Assembly (NCBI GenBank): GCA_025057575.1
Contig: JANXBO010000022.1
Location: forward strand, 1-42,711
Direction of reading: 5' to 3'
From: Candidatus Caldisaccharidevorator malaysiensis
GTDB taxonomy: Bacteria > Armatimonadota > Fervidibacteria > Fervidibacterales > Fervidibacteraceae
DNA: 42,711 nt
Shown here: in pieces, positions 8,283 to 16,343 of the stretch
Layout: the number at the start of each line of letters is the position of its first letter
Position numbering within the stretch: position 1 is the stretch's first letter
Notes under the pieces: generated by a model
Databases searched by the model: none
Seen by the model: the letters and a program-made list of their open reading frames with translations, nothing else
What the model was told of the DNA's origin: nothing
Position numbers and translations under genes: made by a program

Positions 8283-9170
8283 TCAGCGTTCTTCATGATC
8301 TCTATTGGAATACGGGAGAGGCTGTTGGGGGCTGACAATCGGTTTGTGGAGTGGTGAAAACCGACCAACCCAGCGTCCTTCTCTCTTCCGTTCCTCAAAA
8401 GTCTTTTGAACCTTATGCAGGCTCAGCTCCGCCTGCACGCGATCTCTTTCTTTTTCTGCGTCCCTGATTCTTTCTCTCGCTATCGTAACATAGACAGGAC
8501 TTATGTCAATTCCTATAAAGTGACAGCCTAAGAGGACGGCGGCAACCAAAGTCGTTCCGATCCCGCAGTAAGGATCCAAGACCACCCCTTTGTTACCATC
8601 CAGGACAGAGAAAATGCATCGGGTAGGTAGTTCAATGGGAAACGGATTGGGGTGACGATCGTCCCGTTCAGGGGGAATTTCCCAAACAGATGTCAATAGG
8701 GCATGACGGGGTTTCAGTTCTGGTCCTACCCGATCCGATTGGTTTCTGGGCTTATACAGCCAGAAGATCCTCTCGTCTACTTGCCAGAATCGCCATCCTC
8801 TCAAGTTAGCAGCAATTCGTCGGTGCCAGATGATTTCCTGACGAATGACCCATCGGGATTGCCTCACCCATTCATACGGATGTATCATTTGCCCCCGATA
8901 CCAGCGGAGTTTGTGATTGTAAAACAGGGAACCTCCTTTTTTCGTCAAACGGTAGATTTCATTTAGGACCGCTATTTGCTCCTTCTGATAGGTTTTTTCG
9001 TCTTTTATGTCGGTGGCACCTTGATAGACGATTTTATCCACCAGCCAACCCTTGTTCTTTTCTCCCTTGTTATAAGGGGGAGAGGTGATGGTGACATCAA
9101 CGATCTCTTGGGGCAGATCTCTCAAAGTTTCTAGTGCATCCCCAAGGATAATGGTGTCCAACCCTTTCAT
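8283..9170 (-). CDS. DNA methyltransferase, beta-class amino-methyltransferase (N4-cytosine or N6-adenine)
   Basis: 295 residues. Motif IV (VTITSPPYNKGEK, near 27-39) precedes motif I (LDPYCGIGTTLVAA, near 198-211), the order of the beta class. GCHFIGIDISPVYVTIARERI after motif I is the SAM-binding strand region, and PFPIELPTRCI is the conserved motif X-like segment. SPPY is most frequent in N4-cytosine enzymes but does not exclude N6-adenine. A charged helical tail of ~60 residues follows. The ATG overlaps the stop of a small upstream ORF (ATGA). No complete restriction endonuclease gene is visible next to it, so it is either an orphan methylase or what remains of a restriction-modification pair. 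Confidence 0.85.
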   Translation of the reverse strand: MKGLDTIILGDALETLRDLPQEIVDVTITSPPYNKGEKNKGWLVDKIVYQGATDIKDEKTYQKEQIAVLNEIYRLTKKGGSLFYNHKLRWYRGQMIHPYEWVRQSRWVIRQEIIWHRRIAANLRGWRFWQVDERIFWLYKPRNQSDRVGPELKPRHALLTSVWEIPPERDDRHPNPFPIELPTRCIFSVLDGNKGVVLDPYCGIGTTLVAAVLLGCHFIGIDISPVYVTIARERIRDAEKERDRVQAELSLHKVQKTFEERKREGRWVGRFSPLHKPIVSPQQPLPYSNRDHEER

Positions 9171-9352
9171 AAGGACTTTCCTTCAAGCGTCGCCAGGTAT
9201 TCTGCAAAAGGCTTCGTTAAAAATTGACGATATGATTCCCAGTTAGAACGAAGGAAGAAGATTCGCACATCGGGGCTTGACTTATAGGTGTGGAAAGGAA
9301 AACCGATACCGCGCCCTGAAGATCGGGCTCTCTGAGGAACCGAAATGATCAC
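9167..9352 (-). CDS. Small ORF of 61 codons between gdhA and the methyltransferase (unknown; possible remnant of a restriction gene)
   Basis: A GTG at 9352 opens 11 bases after the gdhA stop, and the frame ends in an ATGA overlap with the methyltransferase. The product has an aromatic, protein-like C-terminal half (DVRIFFLRSNWESYRQFLTK, then PFAEYLATLEGKSL). No good ribosome binding site is visible; translational coupling from gdhA is possible. I do not recognise a family. Position directly before a methylase suggests either the C-terminal fragment of a lost endonuclease or a small accessory protein. The frame extends upstream inside gdhA to 9469, but that part looks like out-of-frame gdhA sequence. 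Confidence 0.4.
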   Translation of the reverse strand: MIISVPQRARSSGRGIGFPFHTYKSSPDVRIFFLRSNWESYRQFLTKPFAEYLATLEGKSL

Positions 9353-9363
9353 CAGGGTTAAGA

Positions 9364-10623
9364 CTACGGATAAATCCCCCTCATCCGGATGGCTTCGGCG
9401 ACGCGTCCGATGGCAAGGATGTAGGCGGCTGTCCGCATATCGGTTCCCCGCTCCTGAGCCACCGCCCAAACTTCTCCGAAAGCCCTTCTAATTACCTGGC
9501 GAAGTCTATCGTTGACCTCTTGCTCGGTCCAGAAGAATTGTTGAATGTCCTGAACCCATTCAAAGTAACTCACGACCACGCCACCAGCATTGGCAAGGAT
9601 ATCGGGGACAATTAGCGTTCCCCTATCTTGCAAGATCGCATCCGCTTCAGGGGTTATCGGTCCATTGGCGGCTTCGGCGATGAGGCGAGCCTTAACCCGA
9701 GAAGCGTTTTTTTCCGTGATCACCCGTTCCACCGCAGCCGGCACCAGGATGTCGCAGCCCAACTCCAACAATTCCTCGTTTGTTACAAAGTCTCCGTCCC
9801 GATAGGTGGAAACCGTATTGTCTTGCCTCTTGTGAGCGGTGAGCCGAATGGGGTCCAGACCCTGAGGGTTGTAAATGCCCCCCTTTAAATCGCTCAGTCC
9901 AACGATCCGGCAACCGACGGCGTGCAGCAGGAGAGCCACAACGCTACCCACCTTGCCGAAGCCTTGAATCACTACTCGGGCTTCGTCCAGCCGAATGCCT
10001 AATTTTCGGGCTGCCTCCTCAACACAGATAACGACGCTTCTGCCGGGGGCTTCTCGCCTTCCCCGAGATCCTCCCAGATTGACGGGCTTACCCGTTACGA
10101 CCCCTTGAACGGAGTAGCCCACATTCATACTATAGGTGTCCATAATCCAAGCCATCATCCGCTCGTCAGTGCCGATGTCGGGGGCGGGGATGTCTTTTTC
10201 GGGACCGATCAGCGGGATTAATTCCGAAGTGAACCTCCTCGTCAGCCGCTCCAGTTCCCCTTCCGACAACCGGGACGGATCGCAGGCGACTCCTCCCTTG
10301 GCACCCCCAAAGGGGATGTCCACCACCGCACATTTCCAGGTCATCAGCATTGCCAAAGCCTTCACATCGTCCAAAGTTACGGTCGGTGCGAAGCGGATCC
10401 CGCCCTTTGCAGGGCCTCTGGCCAAGTTATGGTGAACCCGATAGCCCCGAAAAGTCCTGACGCTTCCGTCGTCCATCTTGACGGGGGCATTCACTTCCAG
10501 GGCTCTTTTGCAGGTCCTGAGAAGAGGGTGAATTCTTGGGTCCAAATGGATCAGTTCGGCTACACGGTCTAGCTGGCGAAGGGACATTTCCAAAAGTTCG
10601 CTGTTGCCTTCAACGGGTGCCAT
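9364..10623 (-). CDS. gdhA: Glu/Leu/Phe/Val dehydrogenase family, probably NAD(P)-dependent glutamate dehydrogenase
   Basis: 419 residues. Interconverts glutamate and 2-oxoglutarate plus ammonia, linking nitrogen and carbon metabolism in the cytoplasm. Substrate-site motifs are clear: KGGIRFAPTV, MTWKCAVVDIPFGGAKGGV (catalytic Lys) and PAPDIGTDERMMAWIMDTY. The Rossmann nucleotide-binding part has VVIQGFGKVGSVVALLL, and NGPITPEADAIL plus PDILANAGGVVVSYFEWVQ follow. I chose ATG 10623 because AAAAGGGGGCG lies just before it and it follows the WD40 gene stop at 10638 by 14 bases; the open frame extends 29 codons further but would run into that gene. Length matches hexameric bacterial and archaeal GDHs. 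Confidence 0.93.
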   Translation of the reverse strand: MAPVEGNSELLEMSLRQLDRVAELIHLDPRIHPLLRTCKRALEVNAPVKMDDGSVRTFRGYRVHHNLARGPAKGGIRFAPTVTLDDVKALAMLMTWKCAVVDIPFGGAKGGVACDPSRLSEGELERLTRRFTSELIPLIGPEKDIPAPDIGTDERMMAWIMDTYSMNVGYSVQGVVTGKPVNLGGSRGRREAPGRSVVICVEEAARKLGIRLDEARVVIQGFGKVGSVVALLLHAVGCRIVGLSDLKGGIYNPQGLDPIRLTAHKRQDNTVSTYRDGDFVTNEELLELGCDILVPAAVERVITEKNASRVKARLIAEAANGPITPEADAILQDRGTLIVPDILANAGGVVVSYFEWVQDIQQFFWTEQEVNDRLRQVIRRAFGEVWAVAQERGTDMRTAAYILAIGRVAEAIRMRGIYP

Positions 10624-10637
10624 TTTCTCGCCCCCTT

Positions 10638-11915
10638 TTACAGTAACGGCGGTGGGTTCGTTCGCTCCGAGGTCCGACCTGTCGCCGACCGAGACCAAGA
10701 TCGTTGCCAAGACCCTACTCGCCAGGCCGTCAATCGCCCATCCCAGCCACCGGCGATGAGCAAGACACCATCGGGAGTGAAGGCAACCGCCTCCACGATG
10801 TTACCCGTTTCCAAGGATCGGACCAAGGTCCCCGTGGAAAGGTTCCAAACATCCACCCGCCCCCCAAATCCTCCGGCAGCGACCAGCCGACTGTCGGGAC
10901 TGATGGCAACTGCGTTGTAAACCCGCGTGGCGAAAGCGCCTAAGGGAGTGCGGGGAGAGAGGAGCCGGCGGACCTCCGCTCTCTTCGTCATATCCCACAC
11001 GCGCACCGTCGCATCCCAACCCGCCGACGCCAGCCATCGTCCGTCACGAGAGACAGCCAGAGCATTCACCCAAGGGACCGGAGGACGACCCGCCACTTTA
11101 AGGGCTACCCCCTTTCCGTGACCGGAGAGAACGCCCTGAACCCTTCCGTCCGGAAGCCTCAAAATCGCAATCCCTTCTTTTACCGTGTCGGCATTGAGGT
11201 CGCCCGTTCCTGTTACGGCAAGCCAGGTGCCTTTAGGATCAAACACCACCGATCGGACAAAGGGTGGTTTCCGGAAAATGAGAGGATCAAGAAATTTCAT
11301 CAGTCGTTGCGGCTCCGGAAGCCTCTCAACGGGGCGCAAGTCATCGCCCTTCAAAATGATTCGTGTTAGCCGGAGGACCGGCTGGGACCATCCGCCTTTC
11401 CCCCGTTGCCAAAGACGCAGCCCACCGTCTCGGGCACCAACAGCAAGCCATTGACCGTCTTTGCTGAGGGCAACGCTCTCAACGGGCGCCGGCAAGGTGA
11501 GGGTGCGCAGATGGGCACCTTTTCCCGTATCCCACAGAAACACCTTGCCGTCTTGCCCTCCAATAACAAGAAGGGCACCGTCACCCGAGAAGGCGAGGGC
11601 TTTGGGAATCCCTTCGTAGGGTCTTGGAAGGACATAAAAGCCGATCGGCTTTCCGGTCCGAGCGTCAAAAATGTCTACCGCTTTTTCCTCTTTGACCCCG
11701 ACCGGCGCCGACCGGCGAACACCAGCAGCAATGTAGCGCCCATCAGGTGTGACCGCAACACTGTAAAATTCGCCCACGCCAACCCCTTCCTGAAGCACTT
11801 TGGGGATCGGTGATCGGGCTGTTGCAGCCGGTGGCGGTGGACCTGCCGGTGCCCCTGCGGCGACCGATAAGATCCATAAGAGAGTTAAAAACACCATCTG
11901 CCAACGGATAACCAT
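10638..11915 (-). CDS. Secreted or periplasmic WD40-repeat protein
   Basis: 425 residues. An N-terminal hydrophobic segment (MVFLTLLWILSVAAGAPAG) followed by a Pro/Ala-rich linker indicates export. The rest is a WD40 beta-propeller of about six or seven blades, each ending in motifs such as VFLWDTGKG, LRLWQRGKG, VRVWDMTKR, VDVWNLSTG and LTAWRVGSW, with repeated GxxLAVGxxDG turns. Such propellers are protein- or ligand-binding platforms; no catalytic domain is visible. Two in-frame ATGs occur (11921 and 11915). AAGGAGGG directly abuts the first and is spaced 6 bases from the second, so I take 11915. It is followed after 14 bases by gdhA. Confidence 0.85.
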   Translation of the reverse strand: MVIRWQMVFLTLLWILSVAAGAPAGPPPPAATARSPIPKVLQEGVGVGEFYSVAVTPDGRYIAAGVRRSAPVGVKEEKAVDIFDARTGKPIGFYVLPRPYEGIPKALAFSGDGALLVIGGQDGKVFLWDTGKGAHLRTLTLPAPVESVALSKDGQWLAVGARDGGLRLWQRGKGGWSQPVLRLTRIILKGDDLRPVERLPEPQRLMKFLDPLIFRKPPFVRSVVFDPKGTWLAVTGTGDLNADTVKEGIAILRLPDGRVQGVLSGHGKGVALKVAGRPPVPWVNALAVSRDGRWLASAGWDATVRVWDMTKRAEVRRLLSPRTPLGAFATRVYNAVAISPDSRLVAAGGFGGRVDVWNLSTGTLVRSLETGNIVEAVAFTPDGVLLIAGGWDGRLTAWRVGSWQRSWSRSATGRTSERTNPPPLL

Positions 11916-12003
11916 AAGCATCCCTCCTTCATTGTAATTCTTGGTCTAAAAACGCTCGTGCCCACCTCTTTGGATCGGTCGTCAATTTTGATGACTCTTA
12001 TCA

Positions 12004-12561
12004 TCACTTTTTAACGGCTCTTCGCCTTGCCCCTTCCCAGAAGGTCTCTGGCGTGCCGGTTCTCTTGTTGAGGAGCAAAGCGACGGCAAAGAGAAGGTCT
12101 GACAGCCGGTTTAAATACTGGATGATTAAGGGATCCACTCGGTCGGTGCGGGAGAGGCGCACTAAGGATCGCTCCGCCCTCCGGCAAACGGCACGGGCAA
12201 GGTGGGTGAACGCTGCTGCCAGACTGCCCCCGGGCAGGACGAAGCGATTGGGGGGAGGAGCTTCCGCTGTTAGTCGGTCAATGGTTTTTTCCAGCCGATT
12301 GACGACAGATCTACTTAAAGAAATCGGTGATTTATGGGGCGGCACAACGGCGCAAGCGGCTCCCAAAGTGAACAGGTCCCTTTGAAGGGGGCGCAAAAGG
12401 GCGACGATTTGCCGATCAGGGCAAGTGCTGATCACCAGACCGAGAACGGCATTGAGTTCGTCCAGGACGCCTAACACTTCAATACGAGGATGGTCTTTAG
12501 AAAGTCTTCCCCCAATCACATCGGTTTCCCCTTGGTCACCCCGTCGTGTGTAGAGAGGCAT
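12004..12561 (-). CDS. PduO-type ATP:cob(I)alamin adenosyltransferase
   Basis: 185 residues. Transfers the 5'-deoxyadenosyl group of ATP to cob(I)alamin to make coenzyme B12. The N-terminal ATP loop TRRGDQGETDVIGG is the family signature (usually TRTGDxGxT). DELNAVLGL follows near residue 34, and the C-terminal active-site helix region FVLPGGSLAAAFTHLARAVCRRAERSLV is well conserved. Length matches the family. The ATG at 12561 follows AGAGGG by 8 bases. It is divergent from a ccmA-like gene, and no other cobalamin gene is in view. Confidence 0.93.
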   Translation of the reverse strand: MPLYTRRGDQGETDVIGGRLSKDHPRIEVLGVLDELNAVLGLVISTCPDRQIVALLRPLQRDLFTLGAACAVVPPHKSPISLSRSVVNRLEKTIDRLTAEAPPPNRFVLPGGSLAAAFTHLARAVCRRAERSLVRLSRTDRVDPLIIQYLNRLSDLLFAVALLLNKRTGTPETFWEGARRRAVKK

Positions 12562-12588
12562 TGTTCAGTCCCTCTGTTCCGTCGCCCT

Positions 12589-13287
12589 TTGTCCCACCGT
12601 GACGCAAAACTTATCACAAAGAGCCGGTCAAGGCGGTGGAGGGGCATACTGACGGTCTCGTTCCTGGGCAAGGCGTTTGGCAGTCGCTGGGTGTTTCGTA
12701 ACTTGACCTTTCAGTGTCAAACGGGTCAGTGTCTGGTCGTCACGGGTCCCAATGGCTCGGGGAAGACGACTCTTTTGAAAATTCTTGTCGGTCTGCTAAC
12801 GCCTACGACGGGGAAAGTTGAGTGGGGGCACGACAAAAACAGGGTCGCTCCCCGTTACTTTCACCGATGGATTGGTGCCGTGTTGCCGGATGCGGAGCCT
12901 TATGGCGAGTTGACGGCTCTGGAAAACATTCGGCTGGCTGCTGATTTGAAGGATGTCAATTGGAAAGAAGGGGTTGAAACAGCTGGGCGCTTTGGTCTGG
13001 AGCCCTTTCTCCAGCAACCACTTCGGGAATTTTCCTCTGGGATGAAAATGCGACTGCGCTTGGCGATTGCCCTGATGGGCAACCCGAAAGCAATCATTCT
13101 GGATGAACCCTTTGCCCCGATGGATGCGTCCGGTCGTCAGATGATCCAGCAGGTTATAGAAGAGCAAAAAAAACAGGGGCTGATCATCTTTGCAACGAAC
13201 GATCCCAGGGATCTGGCTTCCGCTACAGACATCTTGGAATTGGTCCCGAAAAGCCTGGGCAATCGCCCGAAAAGACCTTCAATCTGA
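12589..13287 (+). CDS. ccmA: ABC transporter ATP-binding protein, CcmA-like (heme exporter family)
   Basis: About 232 residues. Walker A is VVTGPNGSGKTTLL, the signature loop is REFSSGMKMRLRLAIAL and Walker B is KAIILDEPFAPMD. The switch region reads FATNDPRD, so Asn stands where most ABC ATPases have His. The next gene is a CcmB-like membrane protein, so the pair likely forms an exporter tied to cytochrome c maturation. The start is uncertain. The frame lacks a good ATG: TTG 12589 has no clear ribosome site, while GGAGGGG at 12638-12644 lies just before a CTG at 12649 that would give the compact family-sized N-terminus. The open frame reaches back to 12490, but that part overlaps the divergent adenosyltransferase gene. 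Confidence 0.8.
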   Translation: MSHRDAKLITKSRSRRWRGILTVSFLGKAFGSRWVFRNLTFQCQTGQCLVVTGPNGSGKTTLLKILVGLLTPTTGKVEWGHDKNRVAPRYFHRWIGAVLPDAEPYGELTALENIRLAADLKDVNWKEGVETAGRFGLEPFLQQPLREFSSGMKMRLRLAIALMGNPKAIILDEPFAPMDASGRQMIQQVIEEQKKQGLIIFATNDPRDLASATDILELVPKSLGNRPKRPSI

Positions 13288-13894
13288 GTGGCGAAGCCGT
13301 CAGGCGCTGGTGAGCAGCCTAGGGTTTGCTTTCATTGCCCTTGTCCTGGTCAGCCTGTGCGCCGGCGATTTGACCCGTCAGCCCCGACCCGCAGCAGGTC
13401 TCCTTTGGGTCATTCTCTTTTTTTCTTCCGTTAACGCGCTGGTGCGTGCCTTCTCAAAGGAGGAGGATGCTCGCACCGCTGATCATCTTCGTCTCCTCGC
13501 CACCCCTACCATCGTCTTTGCCGGCAAGACTCTCTTTAACTTTCTGCTCCTGAGTTTCATCGGAGTGTTAACGATGATCCTTTTCATCATTCTCTTTGGT
13601 TTTCCCCGTCCGGATGTGGCAGGTCTCTTTGCTGGTCTGCTCTTACCGATGCCAGGTTTGTCCGCCTTGGGCACGGTCCTTGGAGCGATGCTCTCCCGAA
13701 GTCAGAGCCGTTGGGCTGTCTTCACCATCGCTGCCTTCCCCATTTTCCTGCCGTCCTTAACGGCTTCCGTAGAGGTGCTGTCTCGGTCTCTGATCAACGG
13801 CGCCAGCACCGGTCCCGATCTGATCTTTGGTCTGTTCTCCTTCTCTGTGGGGATGGTTCTCATCGGGGGACTTCTTTTCACAGAGATTTGGTAG
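13190..13894 (+). CDS. ccmB: Heme exporter membrane subunit, CcmB-like
   Basis: 234 residues, with TTG 13190 about 10 bases after CAGGGG and overlapping the ATPase gene by 98 bases. The N-terminal AIARKDLQSEWRSRQALVSS matches the CcmB pattern (RKDLxxExRxRE). About six transmembrane segments follow: LGFAFIALVLVSLCAG, AAGLLWVILFFSSVNALV, LFNFLLLSFIGVLTMILFII, VAGLFAGLLLPMPGLSALG, AVFTIAAFPIFLPSL and DLIFGLFSFSVGMVLIGGLL. It probably forms the channel partner of the preceding ATPase. No ccmC or other cytochrome c assembly gene lies in the window. Confidence 0.82.
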   Translation: MQRTIPGIWLPLQTSWNWSRKAWAIARKDLQSEWRSRQALVSSLGFAFIALVLVSLCAGDLTRQPRPAAGLLWVILFFSSVNALVRAFSKEEDARTADHLRLLATPTIVFAGKTLFNFLLLSFIGVLTMILFIILFGFPRPDVAGLFAGLLLPMPGLSALGTVLGAMLSRSQSRWAVFTIAAFPIFLPSLTASVEVLSRSLINGASTGPDLIFGLFSFSVGMVLIGGLLFTEIW

Positions 13895-13973
13895 GCTTCT
13901 TTAGGCAAAACCAATCAGTCGCCAGCTTCTTAGCCCCTTCTCCTCATTTACTCTACTTCTTCGGCGCTGCCCG

Positions 13974-14258
13974 CTACTGAATCGTAACCGAGGTTGCGTA
14001 AGTCGTTCGGGCTCCGCTGGCTCCTTCCGCAACCAGGGTGATGGGGTAGGTGCCGGGAGGGGCACCCCACGGAACTTCCTGCCGGATTTCAAATTCCGTC
14101 TCAGAAACTTTCACGAGGTTCAAGGGTTGCCCGTCCGGAAGGACGGCATAGACTCTCTGGACCGGTTCATCGCCCTCCACCCTGCAAACGGCGTGAGCAG
14201 GAACTCCGGGCCTGAGGGGTGTGGGTGTAATGGTGACCTCCACGATCCGAACCGCCAT
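13974..14258 (-). CDS. Small Ig-like/beta-sandwich protein of unknown function
   Basis: 94 residues from ATG 14258, chosen because GGAGAGAAGAG lies directly upstream; the frame extends further to 14417 but that part has no protein-like character. The sequence is one beta-rich domain: VRIVEVTITPTPLRPGVPAH, VQRVYAVLPDGQPLNLVKVS, APPGTYPITLVAEGASG and TTYATSVTIQ, reminiscent of Ig-like or PKD/Big domains that present a ligand. No signal peptide is visible from this start. It is divergent from the Gly-Pro-Met-rich secreted protein at 14366, which also begins with an Ig-like domain. Confidence 0.65.
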   Translation of the reverse strand: MAVRIVEVTITPTPLRPGVPAHAVCRVEGDEPVQRVYAVLPDGQPLNLVKVSETEFEIRQEVPWGAPPGTYPITLVAEGASGARTTYATSVTIQ

Positions 14259-14326
14259 CTCTTCTCTCCACCTTTCTCCCAATGCTTCGTTTGCAGCTTT
14301 CCTGAACAAAAAAAGGAACGCGACGA

Positions 14327-14335
14327 TGATACAAT
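14327..14335 (+). promoter_or_regulatory. Possible extended -10 promoter for the Gly-Pro-Met-rich protein gene
   Basis: TGATACAAT has the TG-N-TACAAT form of an extended -10 element, about 30 bases before the ATG at 14366. The region 17 bases further upstream is A-rich but has no good -35 hexamer, which extended -10 promoters tolerate. Confidence 0.4.
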
Positions 14336-14365
14336 TATGGCAGAATAAATCGGAGGTGCCAAGAG

Positions 14366-16324
14366 ATGATCGGGCGACGGCTGTTGATGGTAACCTTCCT
14401 AATGGGGCTGTTGGCAAGTGCGTCCGTTGGGCAAGTATCCATTCTTTCCCCGAAGGACGGCGAAACGGTCACCAGCCGCCGCCTCGTTCTGCGGGCTGCT
14501 TTGCCGGATCGTCAAGGTTATGTGATGGTCTGGTTTAACGACAAATTTGTCAGCGCCGTCTCCCATCCTTTTGAGGTAACCCTGGACTTGGCGGAACTGA
14601 AGGCTCTTTCCGGGGATCATCGGATTCGGGTCATTGGCAGGGACTCTGCCGGACGCTTGGCGGGACAGGTAGAGATCCAGATAACTGTTAATCTGACGGC
14701 ACAAGGCGTCTCTCCCGAAGGGATCTTATTCCGCATCAAAGGACGGGTGGGAGACTTCGCTTTCTATACGATGAAGGCGGAAGGAATAGCAAAAGGCGAG
14801 GTCCCTGCTAAAGCGGTTCGTGAGAAACTGACGACTCTGAGCACCCGACTGACCCTACCCTGGCGACAGGTCTTTCGGGACATCACCTCTGACGGTCAGT
14901 TCCGAGTGGTGCGGGCAGTGGAGGAGGGGTTCATTGAGCGGCAGTTTTCTTCGTCTATCGCCCCAGCAGCGAACCAAGAGTTTGGCTTCCTGACTCTTCT
15001 GCAAAACGGAGCGGTCATTACCGGAGTGGATCTGCCAACGGTTGTGCAACTGGTCAGTGGGATTAATGACCTGGAATTTCCCAACAGACCCCTTCGGGTC
15101 GGTGAAACCTGGGCGGGTCCCTTAACGATGCCTCGCAATCTGGAGAACCTGACCATTATTGGGGCGGGCGCTCAGCAGGTGGCAGGACCGGGGATGTTCG
15201 GACCGATGGGAGCAGCGCCGGGCGCCTTGGGAGAGGACCGAGAGCCATTGGGCAGCGTCACTGGACCTGGGGGACCCACAGCCCCGTCAATGGGTCAAGT
15301 GCCAGCAGCGGGGGTGGCGGAAGCAAAATTAATCCTTGCGGACGCTCCCATTGTCACCGTTGGAGCCATCCACTCTTTTGAGGGCTTTGAGACTTACCAA
15401 GGGCGAACGTGCGCCCGCATCGTCAGCACCTTTAAGGCACCGGCGACGCTGGACATCAGCCAAGCCGGCACCATAGGCGTGCCAGGGGGGCAGGCGGGAC
15501 CGATGGCAGGTCCTATGGGCGGCGGTCCCGGGATGATGCCCGGGATGATGCCAGGGATGATGCCCGGAATGGTCCCTGGAGCAATGGGTCCTGGTGCCGT
15601 TAGTGGTCCTGGGATGCGGGGGGGAATGGCGGGTCCAATGGTCGGTATGCCCCCGATGGGCGGGGGCGGACCCTCCGGCAGAGTGCCGGCAGGACCGGGC
15701 GCGATGACCGGTCCAGGAATGATGGGACGCCCTGGGGCAATGATGGGTCCCGGTGGAATGGCAGGACCGGGCGCAATGAGTGGTGTGGGTCCGTCGGCTG
15801 CCGTAACGACCGTGGCTCCCCTGAAAGGAACCGTGGAGGGAAAGCGGACGCTCCTGTTTGATCTGGATGCCGGTCAAGTGGTTTTCTCCAAATTAGAAGT
15901 GACGGGGGTTTTCAACACCGATTATGTGACGATTATTGCTTTAGCACCAGCAGCAGCCCCGACAGGAGGAACCGTTGCGGGACCGGGGGGAGTCGGACAG
16001 GCACCTGGTATGCCAATGGCGGGACCGGGTCCGATGATGGGCGGAATGGGTCCGATGATGGGCGGTCCGGGAATGATGGGTCCAGGGGCAATGCCGGGAC
16101 GGGCGGCTCCTGGCTTTGGGATGGGACCGGGAGCCTTAGCCGGCGAGGAAAGCGCTGGTCCCAGTGGTCCCTTGACAGGTCCCACCCCTGGTGTGGGTGC
16201 GGTGCAGCAACGACCGTTCGTCAATCACCCTGCAAAAATCCGCTACCAAATGACCATAGAAAATAGCCTGGACCAGGTCTCCCGAATAGACGTCCTTCTT
16301 AAGACCGCCAGCAAGGGATCGTAG
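14366..16324 (+). CDS. Secreted protein with Ig-like domain and long Gly-Pro-Met-rich low-complexity tracts
   Basis: 652 residues, with ATG after GGAGGTG. A signal peptide covers ~1-22 (MIGRRLLMVTFLMGLLASASVG). Residues ~24-110 form an Ig-like domain (VSILSPKDGETVTSRR, YVMVWFNDKFVSAVSHPFEV), then a mixed alpha/beta domain runs to ~265. Three Gly/Pro/Met/Ala-rich tracts follow, about 273-318, 370-478 and 530-592, built of GPM, PGMM, GPGAM and similar units. Between them are ordered segments (VTVGAIHSFEGFETYQGRTC near 340; RTLLFDLDAGQVVFSKLEVT near 495). The C-terminus (IRYQMTIENSLDQVSRIDVL) is ordered. Function unknown; the tracts suggest an extended elastic or surface-binding linker. The long Met content is striking. 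Confidence 0.8.
   Translation: MIGRRLLMVTFLMGLLASASVGQVSILSPKDGETVTSRRLVLRAALPDRQGYVMVWFNDKFVSAVSHPFEVTLDLAELKALSGDHRIRVIGRDSAGRLAGQVEIQITVNLTAQGVSPEGILFRIKGRVGDFAFYTMKAEGIAKGEVPAKAVREKLTTLSTRLTLPWRQVFRDITSDGQFRVVRAVEEGFIERQFSSSIAPAANQEFGFLTLLQNGAVITGVDLPTVVQLVSGINDLEFPNRPLRVGETWAGPLTMPRNLENLTIIGAGAQQVAGPGMFGPMGAAPGALGEDREPLGSVTGPGGPTAPSMGQVPAAGVAEAKLILADAPIVTVGAIHSFEGFETYQGRTCARIVSTFKAPATLDISQAGTIGVPGGQAGPMAGPMGGGPGMMPGMMPGMMPGMVPGAMGPGAVSGPGMRGGMAGPMVGMPPMGGGGPSGRVPAGPGAMTGPGMMGRPGAMMGPGGMAGPGAMSGVGPSAAVTTVAPLKGTVEGKRTLLFDLDAGQVVFSKLEVTGVFNTDYVTIIALAPAAAPTGGTVAGPGGVGQAPGMPMAGPGPMMGGMGPMMGGPGMMGPGAMPGRAAPGFGMGPGALAGEESAGPSGPLTGPTPGVGAVQQRPFVNHPAKIRYQMTIENSLDQVSRIDVLLKTASKGS
15529..15576 (+). 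repeat. Tandem 12-base repeat encoding PGMM units
   Basis: Four direct 12-base units in frame: CGGGATGATGCC twice, AGGGATGATGCC once and a diverged CGGAATGGTCCC. They encode successive Pro-Gly-Met-Met blocks inside the low-complexity region of the secreted protein, the kind of unit that expands by slippage. Confidence 0.85.
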
Positions 16325-16343
16325 CCCTCTCATCCCGTTGCTC

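Noticed and set aside
10624-10710. 29-codon N-terminal extension of glutamate dehydrogenase
   Set aside because: It overlaps the end of the WD40 gene; a strong ribosome site sits immediately before the internal ATG that matches the family start.
15329-16224. Long open frames on the minus strand opposite the Gly-Pro-Met-rich gene (His/Thr/Ser- and Pro/Gly-rich products)
   Set aside because: They are by-products of the repetitive GC-rich coding strand, with no ribosome site and nonsense composition.
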